A DNA stretch of 64,000 bases from Saxidomus purpurata. Lineage: Eukaryota; Mollusca; Bivalvia; Venerida; Veneridae. Positions within the stretch are counted from its first letter, which is position 1. Each line of letters opens with the position of its first letter. Made by a program: the position numbers and the translations under genes. The stretch covers positions 53,307,594-53,371,593 of the forward strand of contig JAFMSR010000002.1 of the NCBI GenBank assembly GCA_022818135.1, in the 5' to 3' direction. The notes below the pieces were generated by a model. The model worked only from the letters and a program-made list of their open reading frames with translations, did not search any database and had not been told where the DNA came from. This document shows, piece after piece, positions 20,001 through 32,215 of the stretch.

Positions 20001-21430
20001 TAACAACAAATACGTTTGCAGATCAGCAACAGTAAAAGATGCGTGAATTATTCGGTCTTGCTGGAAATTTACCGTTGAATAATAAGGCTAGAAGTACAGA
20101 CACGGTTAACTTAACGTTGTTGACTCATATACCAGTCAATCTCTTAATATATCAGAATCTTGCTAAGGTGAACTTTGACCTTACCCCACATGCTGAACAC
20201 CCTCCGATGGCGACAGTCTGTTGTTGGGGCTGAGTTACAACCACGACATTGGAGGACTGCTGACCCATGTGAGCTGGTGGTGGTGCATAGCCTTGCTGAG
20301 GGGCATAGCCTTGCTGAGGGGCGTACCCGGGATGTGGTGCGTAGCCCTGCGGCTGGCCGCTGTAGGCTGAAAAGTAATGGATACAATTTAAGCTGAAAAT
20401 GTCAAATACAATCAAGTCGGTACTACGCAAGCATGTGAAAAATGTAAAACCGAATTAACGTGTTACATGTAATGTCTACATACAGTCGATTCTATATAGT
20501 TCAGGCATGCGAAAATGTGAAATAAGACGATCACGTTACTTAACACTGCTAAATACAGTCAAACCTACAGCTGAAAAGTATATGTAACACGCTGATACTG
20601 CATGCTAAATACAGTCAAACCTATATTATGTAGGCAGCTAAGTAGATGGCACCTTAATGTTGGGACAAAAGGGTATACACATGTTAAATTATAAACTGGT
20701 GTTAAAGATGCATTCTATCGTGGCCCCATGGTCACATAAGACGGGTGTCTGCTTAATCAAGATTTCGCGTGTTCAACTGCGTGTATTGTACAGATTATCT
20801 TGTAATTAAACACACGTTTCACAACAAATTAAAGATGTTATAACGATACTTAATATTACACGTTAAAGTCTGTTGAAGTTTACCCGACTTTTAAGAATAA
20901 AATGAGAATATTAGGTCAATTTTCAGAAACCACAAATATGCATATTTACTGACATATGTTGCCAAACAAAAAAAGTTTCTTTAGTAATTGATATGTTTAC
21001 CTCGAAGATCGTTGAAGTATAAAGTGAAAGTTTAGGTAAAACAGCGTTAAACTACCCGAGCTACCTTTAAATTTCTGTGGTTTACGATCGATACCTGCGG
21101 ATACCTGTCGAGATCTTGAATTATTTCAAGCAGCACACAATTGTGTTAACTTCCTTGTCCAAAATGACTCGGGGAGTGGTTTCAAAAAGATTCCTTTGTG
21201 TTTTAGTCTAAGCACTTGATGTAAAAAAATGCTCTATAGAAAATAAACAAGTGAAAGATAGATTTGACAATGATTTCAAAAATGCATCGCGAAAACTAAT
21301 AAAAAAAGATCCTTGATAAAGAAAACACATTAATTCATACTGTGTACATATAACCAAGTGGATTCGGGAATTTCAAATTACGTGTCGCATAAATTCACTT
21401 ACCTGGGGGTGGACCCTGTGGCTGAGACAT
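14002..21430 (-). CDS. BRI3-like small membrane protein, paralogue A (3 coding exons)
   Basis: Exons 21430-21403, 20366-20185 and 14130-14002 join in phases 1 and 0 to 112 codons, all with GT-AG junctions. The N-terminus is Pro/Gln/Tyr/Gly-rich with repeated GYAPQQ units. Next comes GGCSACG at the exon 2 end, matching the CPVC-type centre of brain protein I3. Exon 3 gives a VSDSF entry, one hydrophobic segment (LGIILAICFFPLGVLCC) and the tail CDRCGATF. BRI3 proteins are small lysosome/endosome-associated membrane proteins of poorly defined function; location here is inferred from the family. A splice acceptor 35 nt before the ATG (exon edge 21465) implies an untranslated 5' exon, possibly the segment ending at the donor at 24620. 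Intron 2 is 6 kb and contains a Helitron-like element, a hAT-like element and a LINE. Confidence 0.85.
14262..15247 (+). mobile_element. Helitron-like non-autonomous element with 166-bp tandem core
   Basis: Starts near AACAAGAGGGCC, contains four core units (CATAATTTGAACAATCTTGG at about 14432, 14598, 14764 and 14931, period 166-167), then a tail unit with GACGGACGACGGACAATCAT. It ends with a hairpin (GCTCACCCTGG then CCAGGTGAGC) followed at once by TAAAAAT. Tandem cores plus a 3' hairpin before CTAA fit Helitron/Helentron-derived elements such as the pearl type of bivalves; that assignment is inference. Confidence 0.6.
16335..18044 (+). CDS. Non-LTR reverse transcriptase, C-terminal part
   Basis: An uninterrupted frame of about 570 codons (first ATG-like region after 16335; no original start since the 5' part is lost). 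RT motifs are seen in order: CAFIDLKQAFDTV (motif A Asp), GVRQGENLSPLLFSLFLNDL (motif B), LLYADDTVI (motif C, catalytic Asp pair), NTTKSKIIIF and YKYLGIYF. The C-terminal region has a Cys-x2-Cys ... His ... Cys knuckle (CNTCNNK, FHYLLEC). The motif set fits the CR1/L2/Jockey group of LINEs but I do not assign a clade. The frame is intact to its stop, so the copy is fairly young. A second, decayed relative lies at 29885-31598 with the same knuckle and tail. Confidence 0.85.
   Translation, partial: FLLQTSVNNRVSDYIENNDLLHNCQAGFRKGFSTSDNMFILQHLIQFVNSSKKKLYCAFIDLKQAFDTVWRNGLWQKIFNLRINGKCLNLIKNMYKNIKSCVRVNSEVSDFFTCNVGVRQGENLSPLLFSLFLNDLNNYFVQSNQNEGVTVPSGQRADEMNVFLKLFILLYADDTVILSESEKDFQHALKIYEQYCKDWKLTVNTTKSKIIIFAKGRQRPYNFTFNNEPLEIVKEYKYLGIYFNRSGSFTTSKNHIASQATRAMYSLIRNTNRLSLPVDIKIDLFNKTIKPILVYGAEIWGYGKLDVIERVQLKFLKHILNLKRSTPSYMVYGETGCKPLSIDIEEKIIMFWSRLNEYDLNNQPKRLSSIIYNSMYLLSKDLNEATLKKKYPWISNVKNILIKCGLINVWNEHYLQNSKWLKITVRQKLHDLFLNEWYSLVDNSSNSTFYRIFKKEIEFEKYLLLTPNPFLSYMVKFRTRNHRLPIETGNWSRIPINLRTCNTCNNKIGDEFHYLLECSDFSDERRKYIKPYYYRRPNIFKLEQLINTSNKTEYINLCKFVKNILISTR
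16340..18602 (+). mobile_element. 5'-truncated non-LTR retrotransposon (LINE)
   Basis: Reverse transcriptase frame, then a 3' untranslated region with an A run plus (AAT)n near 18297-18335, ending GAATAAAGGTATTTGACTTG and a (TTGAC)n tail of about five units at 18576-18602. The endonuclease domain and first RT motifs are missing, which is ordinary 5' truncation. Confidence 0.82.
18900..19270. repeat. Dispersed repeat with (CA)n microsatellite
   Basis: CA-rich microsatellite at about 18968-19050, embedded in GC-richer sequence (GGGGCACCGCCTTGGAACGG, TTTATGGTGCGCACCCAACC) unlike its surroundings. It probably belongs to a dispersed repeat. Apparent open frames on both strands are produced by the CA repeat. 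Confidence 0.5.
20367..21402. other. Intron 1 of BRI3-like A, no gene
   Basis: Two copies of AAATACAGTCAAACCTA at about 20560 and 20609, the terminal motif of a mariner-like MITE seen again near 56192. No other structure is supported. Confidence 0.4.
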
Positions 21431-21465
21431 GCTTCAAGAATATGTTGTTAAATCCCTGTTCTCAA

Positions 21466-22845
21466 CTGAAACGTTAATATAAATAAATACTTAATAAAAT
21501 TCTACAGTCTGTCACAAGTAAAATGACTCATAACTCACATAAAGTCAGTATTGCATACCGCCTACGTGGAAAATTACATCCGCAAATAATACATAAAGCT
21601 GATAGCTATAATCAGGGCTAGTGTATATTGAACCATTTATGCGTTACAGTAACTGTACCCGTGTCTTAAAATGTCAGTTGGTATCTATACAAATTTCAAA
21701 TATAGGTTATCACACAGTTTTCGAACAATCCTTTTCGGTCTCCGCTCAGATAACCAATCAACGATTTATGTACACTATGATATGAAAAATTTACATTACT
21801 TAAAATATGTACGCTTTCCTATAATTGAAACCGAAAATACAGTCACGTTACTGTACCGTTTACACCACTAATTTTTCAGAGAATGAAAAATAGACTATAT
21901 TACCTGTTAATTACATTTACTTTTCCTATAACAGGGCAAATATTCCAGACACACAGTAAGAACCTTCTGTTAAGCCTTATAACATAGGCCACGATCTAAT
22001 TTTCTTCAAAACTGCAGTGGATATGCCAGATAAATAGGTATTCAAGCTAGCATTGTTATTATACACGGAGTTTAACGCTTGGGTGACCCTAGTGTCGGGT
22101 AAGCGGACATTTTTACAACGTAACACAACTTGGGCATATAGACCTAATTCGATATTCGTAACTGTCTCAAATGAGGTCGTCATTAATTTTCTTCTTTATA
22201 ACATTTCAGAGCAGAAAACTATTACTAAAGCATTGTAGCATATATTTAACCCCGTTACGAATTCATTAATGCGTGAAACCCACAACAATCAACCATTACA
22301 TAAACATGAAACGCGCGCAAATAGCGAATTTTACCTATAGGTAAGATTTACAGGTAGAGGGATTTTCTAAAAAAAGATTCACTGATAAGCACTGACCACA
22401 GCTGCTTGCAACGGTAACTTGTCGCGCAATATCCCTTATCACTGATACTTAAAAAAGTGTACATGATGAGAATGGATGTTTGTAATAAAGCAAATAAAAT
22501 AAGATGCGCTACAAAACATTGTTGTTATGCTGTTTGTAACAGTGACTCGCTTACATGGACAATGTATATATATATATATATGTAAGGAGTATTTAATACC
22601 TTTTCCTACGCTAAATCACCAAATAAACACATACAGACCACATTCCTGTCATGTTCACCCAAACACATGTAGATATAATTTGAGATATTATAAAACATAA
22701 ATTGAACAGGATGTTTGCTTTTGTCTTTGCCATCTGTGTATCATTTTGAAATATGAACAATTAACAATTGATGAAAATAGGCTATAAGTAACGGTTTACA
22801 ATTAAAATAATGAGACTTGAACAAGTGTCAAAGACGACATCATTT
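21466..22845. other. Upstream of BRI3-like A, no gene seen
   Basis: AT-rich. A short (TA)n tract at 22566-22580. The sequence just above 21465 is the intron before the ATG exon of paralogue A. No supported gene. Confidence 0.4.
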
Positions 22846-22847
22846 GG

Positions 22848-23000
22848 TGCCCTCATGGCGCAGTGGTAGGGCACCCGCCTTAGAGTCAGAATTTCTCCTG
22901 TTCGATCCCCACCAGGACCGTGGTGGTAGTGTCCTTAGGCATGACACACCTTAATTCCGCAATGTCTTTTTCTTTTTGAGGTTGATTCCATCTGGAGTGA
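22848..23000 (+). mobile_element. tRNA-derived SINE
   Basis: A tRNA-like head has an A box (TGGCGCAGTGGTAGGGCA) and B box (GTTCGATCC) at proper spacing, then GTGTCCTTAGGCATGACACA. That last block resembles the GTGTCCTTGGGCAAGRCAC motif shared by many metazoan tRNA-SINEs. The cloverleaf is degenerate, so it is not a functional tRNA gene. Confidence 0.72.
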
Positions 23001-25067
23001 TTCTTGAGAGCATTTAATATAAGTAATCAAAACTCGCAGTCAAGAATAAATATATTCGTTTAAAGAAATATATTATCTAAACATAGATGTTTTGCATTTG
23101 ACTACATGTTGCCTTTCTGACCACCATAGATCTTGAAGAATCTGCTCAACTATGCAGTCTTGCTCTTTTGTCAAATAAATTGTAAGTGAGCATCTTTTTA
23201 AACAAAAGTACCATTTAGATTTAATGAGACAAGCTTATTTTAGAAATTGAGCAATACAAGTATGGATTATTGTTTTATCAATATTTAAGGTGTATCCTTA
23301 TCAGATCTTAGTAAAATAGTGATATATACACTGCAATCCCACATAGGGTATTCGTTTACAAAATAGATTCAGACACAGTTTTCATGTACTGTAGTGACAA
23401 TATTCAAGTGACATTATGCACATCTTACTGCATATAGTGTATTTTTGGTGACAGTTTTATAAAAACAAATTTCGGTTGCTGTGCATTTAAATGTGTTAAA
23501 CTAATGATAATGCCGCATTAGTATTTGAAGTTGGTGCTTTAGAAATAAAAAATGGACTAATAAAATAACGATTCCTTTCTTGGCAGTGATCTCCCTTGTA
23601 CTATAAGTGTTGTTTCGGCAGTGGAAGGGAAGCAACTCCTGCATGCAGTTGTTTATTTTTTAAATTGACTCTCCCAGTCAAAATAGGAAAAGTAATATTT
23701 TGAAAGTTATTATTTTGTACTGGTAGCATACTGGGTTAAAAGCTATTACTTCCTCCACCCTTTGTACACACACCTCTTTCAGCTGGATTTTTACTTGAAA
23801 AAAATGTGCATAATTCCACTTTAACTTTATAGAGAGAATCTTGTCTGTAGCGGACACCTGGATGTACGACTTCCTAACAATTGTGTATCACGTGATACAC
23901 TTATCAGCTATTGATGATGTACCTGTAAATCTCTCCTATTAAATTAAATTTCTATGTCAATATTGACTGTCCTATTTCAAACTTAACACAAGAACATTGT
24001 AGTACACTTTATGTAGAATAATGTGGCAATGAAAAGCAGAACAGTCTTATATCATTAATGTAAACTCATATAAAAGACAATGTAAAGGTTAATACTTTCT
24101 TTTTCGTTAAAAAAAAGAGAAACAATCCTTTCTTGCATGCATGAAGTGGTGTACGCCTTTAAAACTATTACGTCACAAGCCCACTTGAAAAACGCAGCAG
24201 GAAGCCATTTTATACTAATTTGGTTTCAGCACTAAAACAAACACGTTCTTCTTGAACGCTTATTAGTAAACATGCGATATTTAAAGCGCCCACTGATCGA
24301 AGGTCATGGGTTCATGCCCCCAGTACGTCCCGACAGGTGACAGTTTCTAACAAGGGTATGATAGGAACTGGACCAACATTCGGTTTAAGTTTGAAGAAAT
24401 TATGATTTTAAATACATTGTACAGCTTAATACATGTAATTGGTTTTTAAAAAAATAACCAAGAGAAATAATCTAAAGTAGATCTATATGACAAGGTAAAG
24501 AATGCACTTACACAAATAAAATCCGTTTTCCCGTATCAAAATTGACTTATTGTATACAAAGTACAATTTGGCGTGTTATCTATGAAATGAAATATTTATC
24601 AATAGCCATGTGACACTTACCGTAGTTTTCCTAAAAAAAACTCCGAGCACAAGTATCGTAATTAAGTTTTATGTGCGTGCGTACGTGCGTGCTTCGCGTT
24701 TTATGCTTTTATTTAGCCATCTGAAAGATTGACCCATGAACTGGGTGCAATGAAACTAGTATGATACGTGGATAATGTATGTCCAAATGCCTTAAATTCT
24801 TTGAGCATATATAAGCGTATACATGAGTAATATAAGCTGATACATGAGTAACAGCCCCTGATATGCCTGTAAGAGGCCCTATGCGATGCTGACGTGCTTA
24901 AATTGCAAATAATAGTCAGTACTTTCCAATATATACAATGTATTAGACCATCGTTTAGCCAAATCAATAAACTTTTCTAAATGTATACTTTTATGTTCAC
25001 ATACCGCGTAAGTTTTGGTTTGTGAGCTTAGTCGGACGAAATCAAGTTGTATGCACTTGAATAATGA
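23001..25067. other. No gene seen
   Basis: AT-rich spacer. A B-box-like GGTTCATGCCCC near 24309 may be a SINE scrap. On the minus strand a GTAAGT donor at 24620 after an open stretch could end an untranslated first exon of BRI3-like A; this rests only on the splice signal. Confidence 0.35.
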
Positions 25068-27522
25068 TGAGTGTCACTAACGGACGTTGCCTACCACATA
25101 ATGAGTGGCCCTAACGGACGGTGCCTACTACATTATGAGTGGCCCTAACGGACGGTGCCTACTACATGAGTGGCACTAACGGACGTTGCCTACTACATGA
25201 GTGGCACTAACGGACGGTGCCTACTACATAATGAGTGGCCCTAACGGACGTTGCCTACTACATAATGAGTGGCACTAACGGACGTTGCCTACTACTTAAT
25301 GCGTGGCACTAACGGACGGTGCCTACTACATAATGACTGGCACTAATGGACGGTGCCTACTACTTAATCCGTGGCACTAACGGACGGTGCCTACTACATA
25401 ATGAGTGGCACTAACGGACGTTGCCTACAACATGAGTGGCACTAACGGACGGTGCCTACTACATAATGAGTGGCCCTAACGGACGTTGCCTACTACATAA
25501 TGAGTGGCCCTTACGGACGTTGCCTACTACATGAGTGGCCCTAACGGACGGTGCCTACTACATAATGAGTGGCACTAACGGACGGTGCCTACTACATAAT
25601 GAGTGGCACTAACGGACGGTGCCTACTACTTAATGCGTGGCACTAACGGACGGTGCCTACTACATAATGCGTGGCACTAACGGACGGTGCCTACTACATA
25701 ATGCGTGGCACTAACGGACGGTGCCTACTACTTAATGCGTGGCACTAACGGACGGTGCCTACTACATAATGCGTGGCACTAACGGACGGTGCCTACTACA
25801 TAATGCGTGGCACTAACGGACGATGCCTACTACATAATGAGTGGCACTAACGGACGGTGCCTACTACTTAATGCGTGGCACTAACGGATGGTGTCTACTA
25901 CTTAATGCGTGGCACTAACGGACGGTGCCTACTACTTAATGCGTGGCACTAACGGACGGTGCCTACTACTTAATGCGTGGCACTAACGGACGGTGCCTAC
26001 TACTTAATGTGTGGCACTAACGGACGGTGCCTACTACATAATGAGTGGCACTAACGGACGGTGCCTAATACTTAATGAGTGGCACTAACGGACGGTGACT
26101 ACTACTTAATGAGTGGCACTAACGGACGGTGTCTACTACTTAATGCGTGGCACTAACGGACGGTGCCTACTACATAATGAGTGGCACTAACGGACGGTGC
26201 CTACTACATAATGAGTGGCACTAACGGACGGTGCCTACTACATAATGCGTGGCACTAACGGACGATGCCTACTACTTAATGCGTGGCACTAACGGACGGT
26301 GCCTACTACTTAATGCGTGGCACTAACGGACGGTGCCTACTACTTAATGTGTGGCACTAACGGACGGTGCCTACTACATAATGAGTGGCACTAACGGACG
26401 GTGCCTAATACTGAATGCGTGGCACTAACGGACGGTGACTACTACTTAATGAGTGGCACTAACGGACGGTGTCTACTACTTAATGCGTGGCACTAACGGA
26501 CGGTGCCTACTACATAATGAGTGGCACTAACGGACGTTGCCTACTACATAATGCGTGGCACTAACGGACGGTGCCTACTACATAATGCGTGGCACTAACG
26601 GACGGTACCTACTACATAATGAGTGGCACTAACGGACGTTGCCTACTACATAATGCGTGGCACTAACGGACGGTGCCTTCTACATAATGAGTGGCACTAA
26701 CGGACGGTGCCTACTACATAATGAGTGGCACTAACGGACGGTGCCTACTACTTAATGCATGGCACTAACGGTCGGTGCCTACTACATAATGAGTGGCACT
26801 GACGGACGGTGCCTACTACATAATGAGTGGCACTAACGGACGGTGCCTACTACATGAGTGGCACTAACGGTCGGTGCCTACTACATAATGAGTGGCACTA
26901 ACGGACGGTGCCTACTACATAATGAGTGGCACTAACGGACGGTGCCTACTACATGAGTGGCACTAACGGTCGGTGCCTACTACATAATGAGTGGCACTAA
27001 CGGTCGGTGCCTACTACATGAGTGGCACTAACGGTCGGTGCCTACTACATAATGAGTGGCACTAACGGACGGTGCCTACTACATAATGAGTGGCCCTTAC
27101 GGACGGTGCCTGCTACATAATGAGTGGCACTGACGGACGGTGCCTACTACATGAGTGGCACTAACGGTCGGTGCCTACTACATAATGAGTGGCACTAACG
27201 GACGGTGCCTACTACATAATGCGTGGCACTAACGGACGGTGCCTACTACATAATGAGTGGCACTAACGGACGGTGCCTACTACATAATGAGTGGCACTAA
27301 CGGACGGTGCCTACTACATAATGAGTGGCACTTACGGACGGTGCCTACTACATAATGAGTGGCACTAACGGACGGTGCCTACTACATAATGAGTGGCACT
27401 AACGGACGGTGCCTACTACATAATGAGTGGCACTTACGGACGGTGCCTGCTACATAATGAGTGGCACTAACGGACGGTGCCTACTACAAAATGAGTGGCA
27501 CTGACGGACTATGCCTACTACA
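25068..27522 (+). repeat. 2.45 kb minisatellite of a 34-bp unit
   Basis: About 73 copies of a 34-bp unit around GTGGCACTAACGGACGGTGC plus CTACTACATAATGA. A 31-bp variant lacks TAA. Each unit can form a GGCAC/GTGCC hairpin with a 9-nt loop. Two flavours (CATAATGAG and CTTAATGCG) are clustered. The rare variants GTGCCTAATACT, GGTGACTACTACTT and GGTGTCTACTACTT recur in the same order exactly 340 bp apart (about 26061/26401, 26094/26434, 26130/26470), showing a 10-unit duplication. The unit length is not a multiple of three and contains stops, so it is not coding. Confidence 0.97.
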
Positions 27523-29174
27523 ATATCAGAGAATATCAGAGGCAAATGCAACTTCTCTGTGAGGGAAAACAAATGATAAATTGCAACAGAAACGTGCAAC
27601 GTTTATATGAGTATATATTTCTAAATTCATATCCGGCATATCTTGTGTGTAACAACGACTAAGCTCGCAAACCAAAACGTACGCGATATGTGAACCGTTG
27701 TGGTAAGATAAAGAAGTACATGTATAGATGTATTTCATTTGAAAACCATAGTCTAGTGTAAATTTAAAAGTACTGATTATTATTTGTGTTTTTTAAGTTG
27801 CATATTAAGGAAACAAAGTGCGTGTTGTAGGTGACACATCCCACGCTGTAACCCGTGTTTAAAGTCTCGTTTATATTCATACATTAGTTGTATGTGATTT
27901 GTCCGGTTAAAGTTTCACTTGTCCGGTTAAAGTTTCACTCAAGCTATCTGTATTATACGTAAGAGGAAAAAGGAATAAGTAACCAACTTTGCAGTCATCT
28001 CTTTATGGTATACATTTTCAGTGTAAATACATTTTGAAATCTCAATGAAATCTGATGATTGCTTGAAACATTTGAAATAAAATACAATCAGTAGAATGGT
28101 GAATTGCCAAATTTTGCCACGTCTCATTCATTGATTTATAGTCCATCCGCCATTCTGTCATGAATATTTACATTTCTTACTGGATTGCATTGTTTATAAA
28201 TAAAATTTCGAATTTCCTTTTTCACTTATTTTCGTTCACATTCTATGCTGTTTTATATTTTATATTGATTGCCAATGCGAGGTCTTATTATTTTGCTTCC
28301 GAGTTTTCTGTTGCACTTTTCACAAAGATTTTATGGCGGAGTTTGAAAGCAGTTTACAAGCCAAAAAAAGCAAACAAAAGACGTGTTTGTCATGCAAAAG
28401 GTTATACTTTATACTAAGCAAAACAGGTAAAAGATAGATATCAGAAATTCAAAAGAACTACATATTTCTGTGAATCTTTCTTCGTTTTCTGTCAAGCATG
28501 TGGCAGAAAAAGTGTCACAGCCAGGGCCAATACACGCCACAAATTTACTATAGGTTTGTATAGGAGCGCTGTCATTAACTCGCGATAACATTTTAATTAA
28601 TAAAGTTATTTTAAAATCACAAACGGGATGATAAAATATAACATTTCCCCTTTTTAATGAATATTTTTTTATTTTTCTGAGACTTTATTTGTTTGGTCTT
28701 TTTTTAACTTAAAAACTCTACCCGTCGTTATACTGTATAATATATAGTAAAACGCCCAAAATGTCACAATTTTAAGTGAAAATTTTGCAGCTTATCTTCA
28801 ATTTGTTCAAAAACTATAACACTTATTTTAGAATCACAAACGGGATTGAATAAAACAATCATTCTCCATTTAAGTGATATATTTTATATAAAAAAAAGAA
28901 AGAAGAGAATGGTCTTTTTTTAACGTTTTGTTTAACAGGTATATAATTTCATTTTTACGATCGGAGCTCGGTTGCTTCCGTAATGCTGGCCGAACACTTC
29001 CGAATGATTGATCTAACTGCTTCAGGCCATCGATAAGTTTTATGGCCGGACATTACGTAACATTTACCATGATCTTTAAAACGTTGTATATTGGGTTTTG
29101 TTTTTTACATTAAAATGCAAACTGGGTTAGAATCTTCAGTTTTTTTGTTCATAAAAAAGGCAAAACCTTTAATA
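27523..29174. other. No gene seen
   Basis: AT-rich spacer between the minisatellite and a snap-back element. A diverged direct duplication, ATTTTARAATCACAAACGGG followed by related sequence, occurs near 28607 and 28838. No supported gene. Confidence 0.4.
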
Positions 29175-29567
29175 GAAGGAAGTGTCTCTCGTCCGGTACC
29201 GGACCGGGAGACCCAGAGTCTCAACGTCCGGTTCAGCCGGACGTAGAGACAAATGGGGGGGTTTTGTCTCCCCGTCCGGCTCTGTTTGTTATCACTTTTT
29301 AGCGCTACAGTTATGAAAACATTACCTACTATTTCTTAGATGAAAAATATTCATTATTTACTATTTTCAGTCTGAAGAACTTCAAATAACGTAATTTATA
29401 TGAAAATATAGGCTGGGAGGATATTAATTAAACGAGATGTGAAAATTAGTAAAGCTTTATGGAATAATAACTTAACACCTATGGTGGTTTGCATTTAATT
29501 ACCATTGCAACATAAGATGGAAGTGCGCAATTGAATACAAAAATGGTTTGTACGTGATTCATGTATA

Positions 29568-29870
29568 AGGAACAGAACAGAACAGAACATACATTTTATT
29601 TTGATTTGTATATAGTACATCATCATATACAATACATATTGTTAAACAAGTTGTCACGTGTAAATAGTAAGTTAACATGTGGAGTATTTTTAATACATGA
29701 ATCATATAAGTACATTTTGAACTGTATTTCACTGTGAATAAATGTATAATACTTATAATGTCTTTCTACACTTTGGAATGTTTCAAAGATATACGAAGTA
29801 AGCGTTAACACATATACATTTTGTATACGTACATAATACAATGTTTAAGCACAATCAGTTAATATATAAT
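29568..29870 (-). mobile_element. Possible minus-strand retroposon 3' end with (TTCTG)n tail
   Basis: (AACAG)n at 29568-29588 read on the minus strand is a (CTGTT)n tail after AATAAAATGTATG. A similar (TTCTG)n run lies at 45908-45928. Only the tail pattern supports this. Confidence 0.35.
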
Positions 29871-29884
29871 TATAAGGGGGAAAT

Positions 29885-31598
29885 ACGGAGGAAGCAAAAA
29901 ATTACAGAGGCATTACACTGATTAATATTATCGCGAAAATATATTCACAAATACTGCTCAATCGTTTAACAAAATGGTCTATTAAACATAATAAAATACT
30001 CGACAATCAATTCGGTTTCCAAAGGGGAAAGTCTACGATAGACTGTATCTTCTTATTACATTCTTTCATTGCCAAATCTCTTTCAGAAAACAAAAAGGTC
30101 TACTGTGCTTTTCTAGATTTCGAAAAATGTTTTGATAAACTTGATAGATTATCAATATTTAGAAAACTTTTGTTAGAAAAGGTGAGCTCAGAATTTGTAA
30201 AAGCTGTTCAAAGTATGTATAACACAGTAAAAGCAGCTGTTAGATATAAAAACCAAGTTTCGCCGAGCTTTGATTCAAATATAGGCGCAAAACAAGGTGA
30301 CCCCAGTTCCACATTGCTATTTTTATTCTTTGTTAATGATATATTGAGTAATATCAACTCTGATATAGATGGTCTTTTTTACTACCGATGACATAAAACT
30401 ATTTATTTTACTATTCGCGGATGACACAGTGTTATTCGCTCATACAACTACAGCACTACAGTCTATGTTAAATGATTTGCACAATTATTGCGAAAAATTG
30501 GGGCCTCAAAATAAATACTAATAAGACGAAAATCATGATTTTTGAACTAGGAAGACACACACAATACAGTTTCACATATGCAGACACTGTATTAGAAACT
30601 GTAAAAACTTTTAAGTATTTAGGTATAAACTTATTTAAGAATGGTCACTGGCACCGTACCCAGAAAAAATTAGCACAACACTCTTTGTTTGCATTACACA
30701 ATTTATTTACAGTTTTTAACCAGTTAGAATTATCCATAACTGATAAATGTAAACTTTTTGACACTCTAGTCGGGTCTGTTTTGAATTACGGTGCAGAAGT
30801 TTTCGGCTATAACGACGGAAAAGATATAGAAGTAATACATTGCAAATTTCTCAGGAAAATATTGTGTGTCAAAAAGTCAACAAATCTAGACGGACTGTAT
30901 GGAGAAACAGGAGACACCCAATGCAAATTCAGCGAAAATTAATTCTTATAAAATACTGGTTAAAATTATTATCTTTAGACAACGATTGTTTGCTAAAACG
31001 CATATACAAAACATTAAAAACTGACGCAGATAATGGGAATTCGTATAACGGGAATAACTGGGCATACCAAATTAGACTAATTTTAAACGAAATTGGCATG
31101 TCAAATTTATGGATAAACCAAGATTACACTCAAATTAATTTTCATCTAGTCAAAAATAGAATACTTGAAATATATAAGCAAAGTTGGTACGCAAAGGTTA
31201 ACAATTCGAGTAGACTGTCATCTTATGCAATTTATAAACATACTTTTGAGATGGAAAAATACCTTAAACATGTAAACGCTAATAAGTACAAAATATCGCT
31301 CACAAAATTTAGGCTATCGTCACATAACTTAGAAATAGAAACAGGGAGACATAATAACATACCGAGGGAAAATAGAACTTGTCGACAGTGTAGCATGAAT
31401 GTCTTAGAAAACGAATTCCATCTATTGTTAGTTTGTCCAAAATATTACAACTTACGTAGGAAATTTCTAAAATCGTATTATTGCCGTTGGCCAACGATAC
31501 AGAAGTTTGAAAATTTAATGTCTTCTACAAATAAGCACATACTTAATAATTTAGCTAAATTTATATACTTTGCTTTTAAAGAAAGAAACGACATGTAA
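29885..31598 (+). pseudogene. Decayed non-LTR reverse transcriptase
   Basis: Begins in coding sequence (NYRGITLIN), so 5'-truncated. Motif A YCAFLDFEKCFD, motif B region GAKQGDPSSTLLF and motif C LLFADDTVL are visible, then YLGINLF and a C-terminal knuckle (CRQC, FHLLLVC). The frame changes at a T run near 30375-30391 and again near 30905, so at least two 1-bp frameshifts kill it. The tail FLKSYYCRWPTIQKFENL parallels the corresponding part of the LINE at 16335-18044, so both belong to one broad family, but the protein differs at many positions. Confidence 0.82.
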
Positions 31599-32215
31599 AA
31601 TTGTTTTTTTCAAGGTGTCTTTAACAGTTCGTATATATATTTTATACTTTAACAGGATACGAATTGCTTCACATTTTTACAAGAATATACTTTGCCCTTG
31701 CAACAGAAACAGTTGTAATTTGTTGAAAATAGACAAAATGACTAAAAAAAATGCAACAGAAATAGGAATAGTTTTTAGTGGTAACAATAGACATAATTAT
31801 TAATGCAGTAAAACTTTCTCTGAAAAGATTGTGTATTTCATTGTCATGTTATTTGCTCCACACATGTATGTATTATTTTGTAATTGGCTATAAATGTAAA
31901 TGTCATTTTATGTATAAAGTAAAAACAAGGCGAAGAAAATCAAAGTAAACAAGTCATAATTACACATAAATATTTAAATTTACCACTAACCGTTTTGTTT
32001 CCTCTCGCTCCGGCCAGCAAATGTTTCAAAAGTAATTAAGTATATTGATACGTTACTTACAAGAGTTACTTACTTATATAGCCAATAATTTTACAGTATA
32101 GGTCGTCGGTAAACATTGATAAAAGAAGAGAGCCGGACGTGGAGACAAATCTCCACGTTAAACCGGACGTGGAGATTCTGTGTCTGCTCGTCCAGGACGT
32201 CGAGACACTTCCTTC

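Larger units (their letters stand above)
29175..32215. mobile_element. Snap-back inverted-repeat element enclosing a decayed LINE
   Basis: Ends of about 115 bp (29175-29295 and about 32115-32215) are inverted copies: GAAGGAAGTGTCTC at the tip, several GTCCGG/CCGGAC blocks, and CCGGCTCT at the inner edge. Each end also folds on itself (for example CCGGTACCGG at the left). No transposase is seen; the 3-kb interior is occupied mainly by a LINE fragment. No clear target duplication was found. Confidence 0.6.

Noticed and set aside
25068..27522. CRISPR-like regular repeats
   Set aside because: The units are directly adjoining with no unique spacers, and the surrounding genes are eukaryotic with introns. 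It is a minisatellite.
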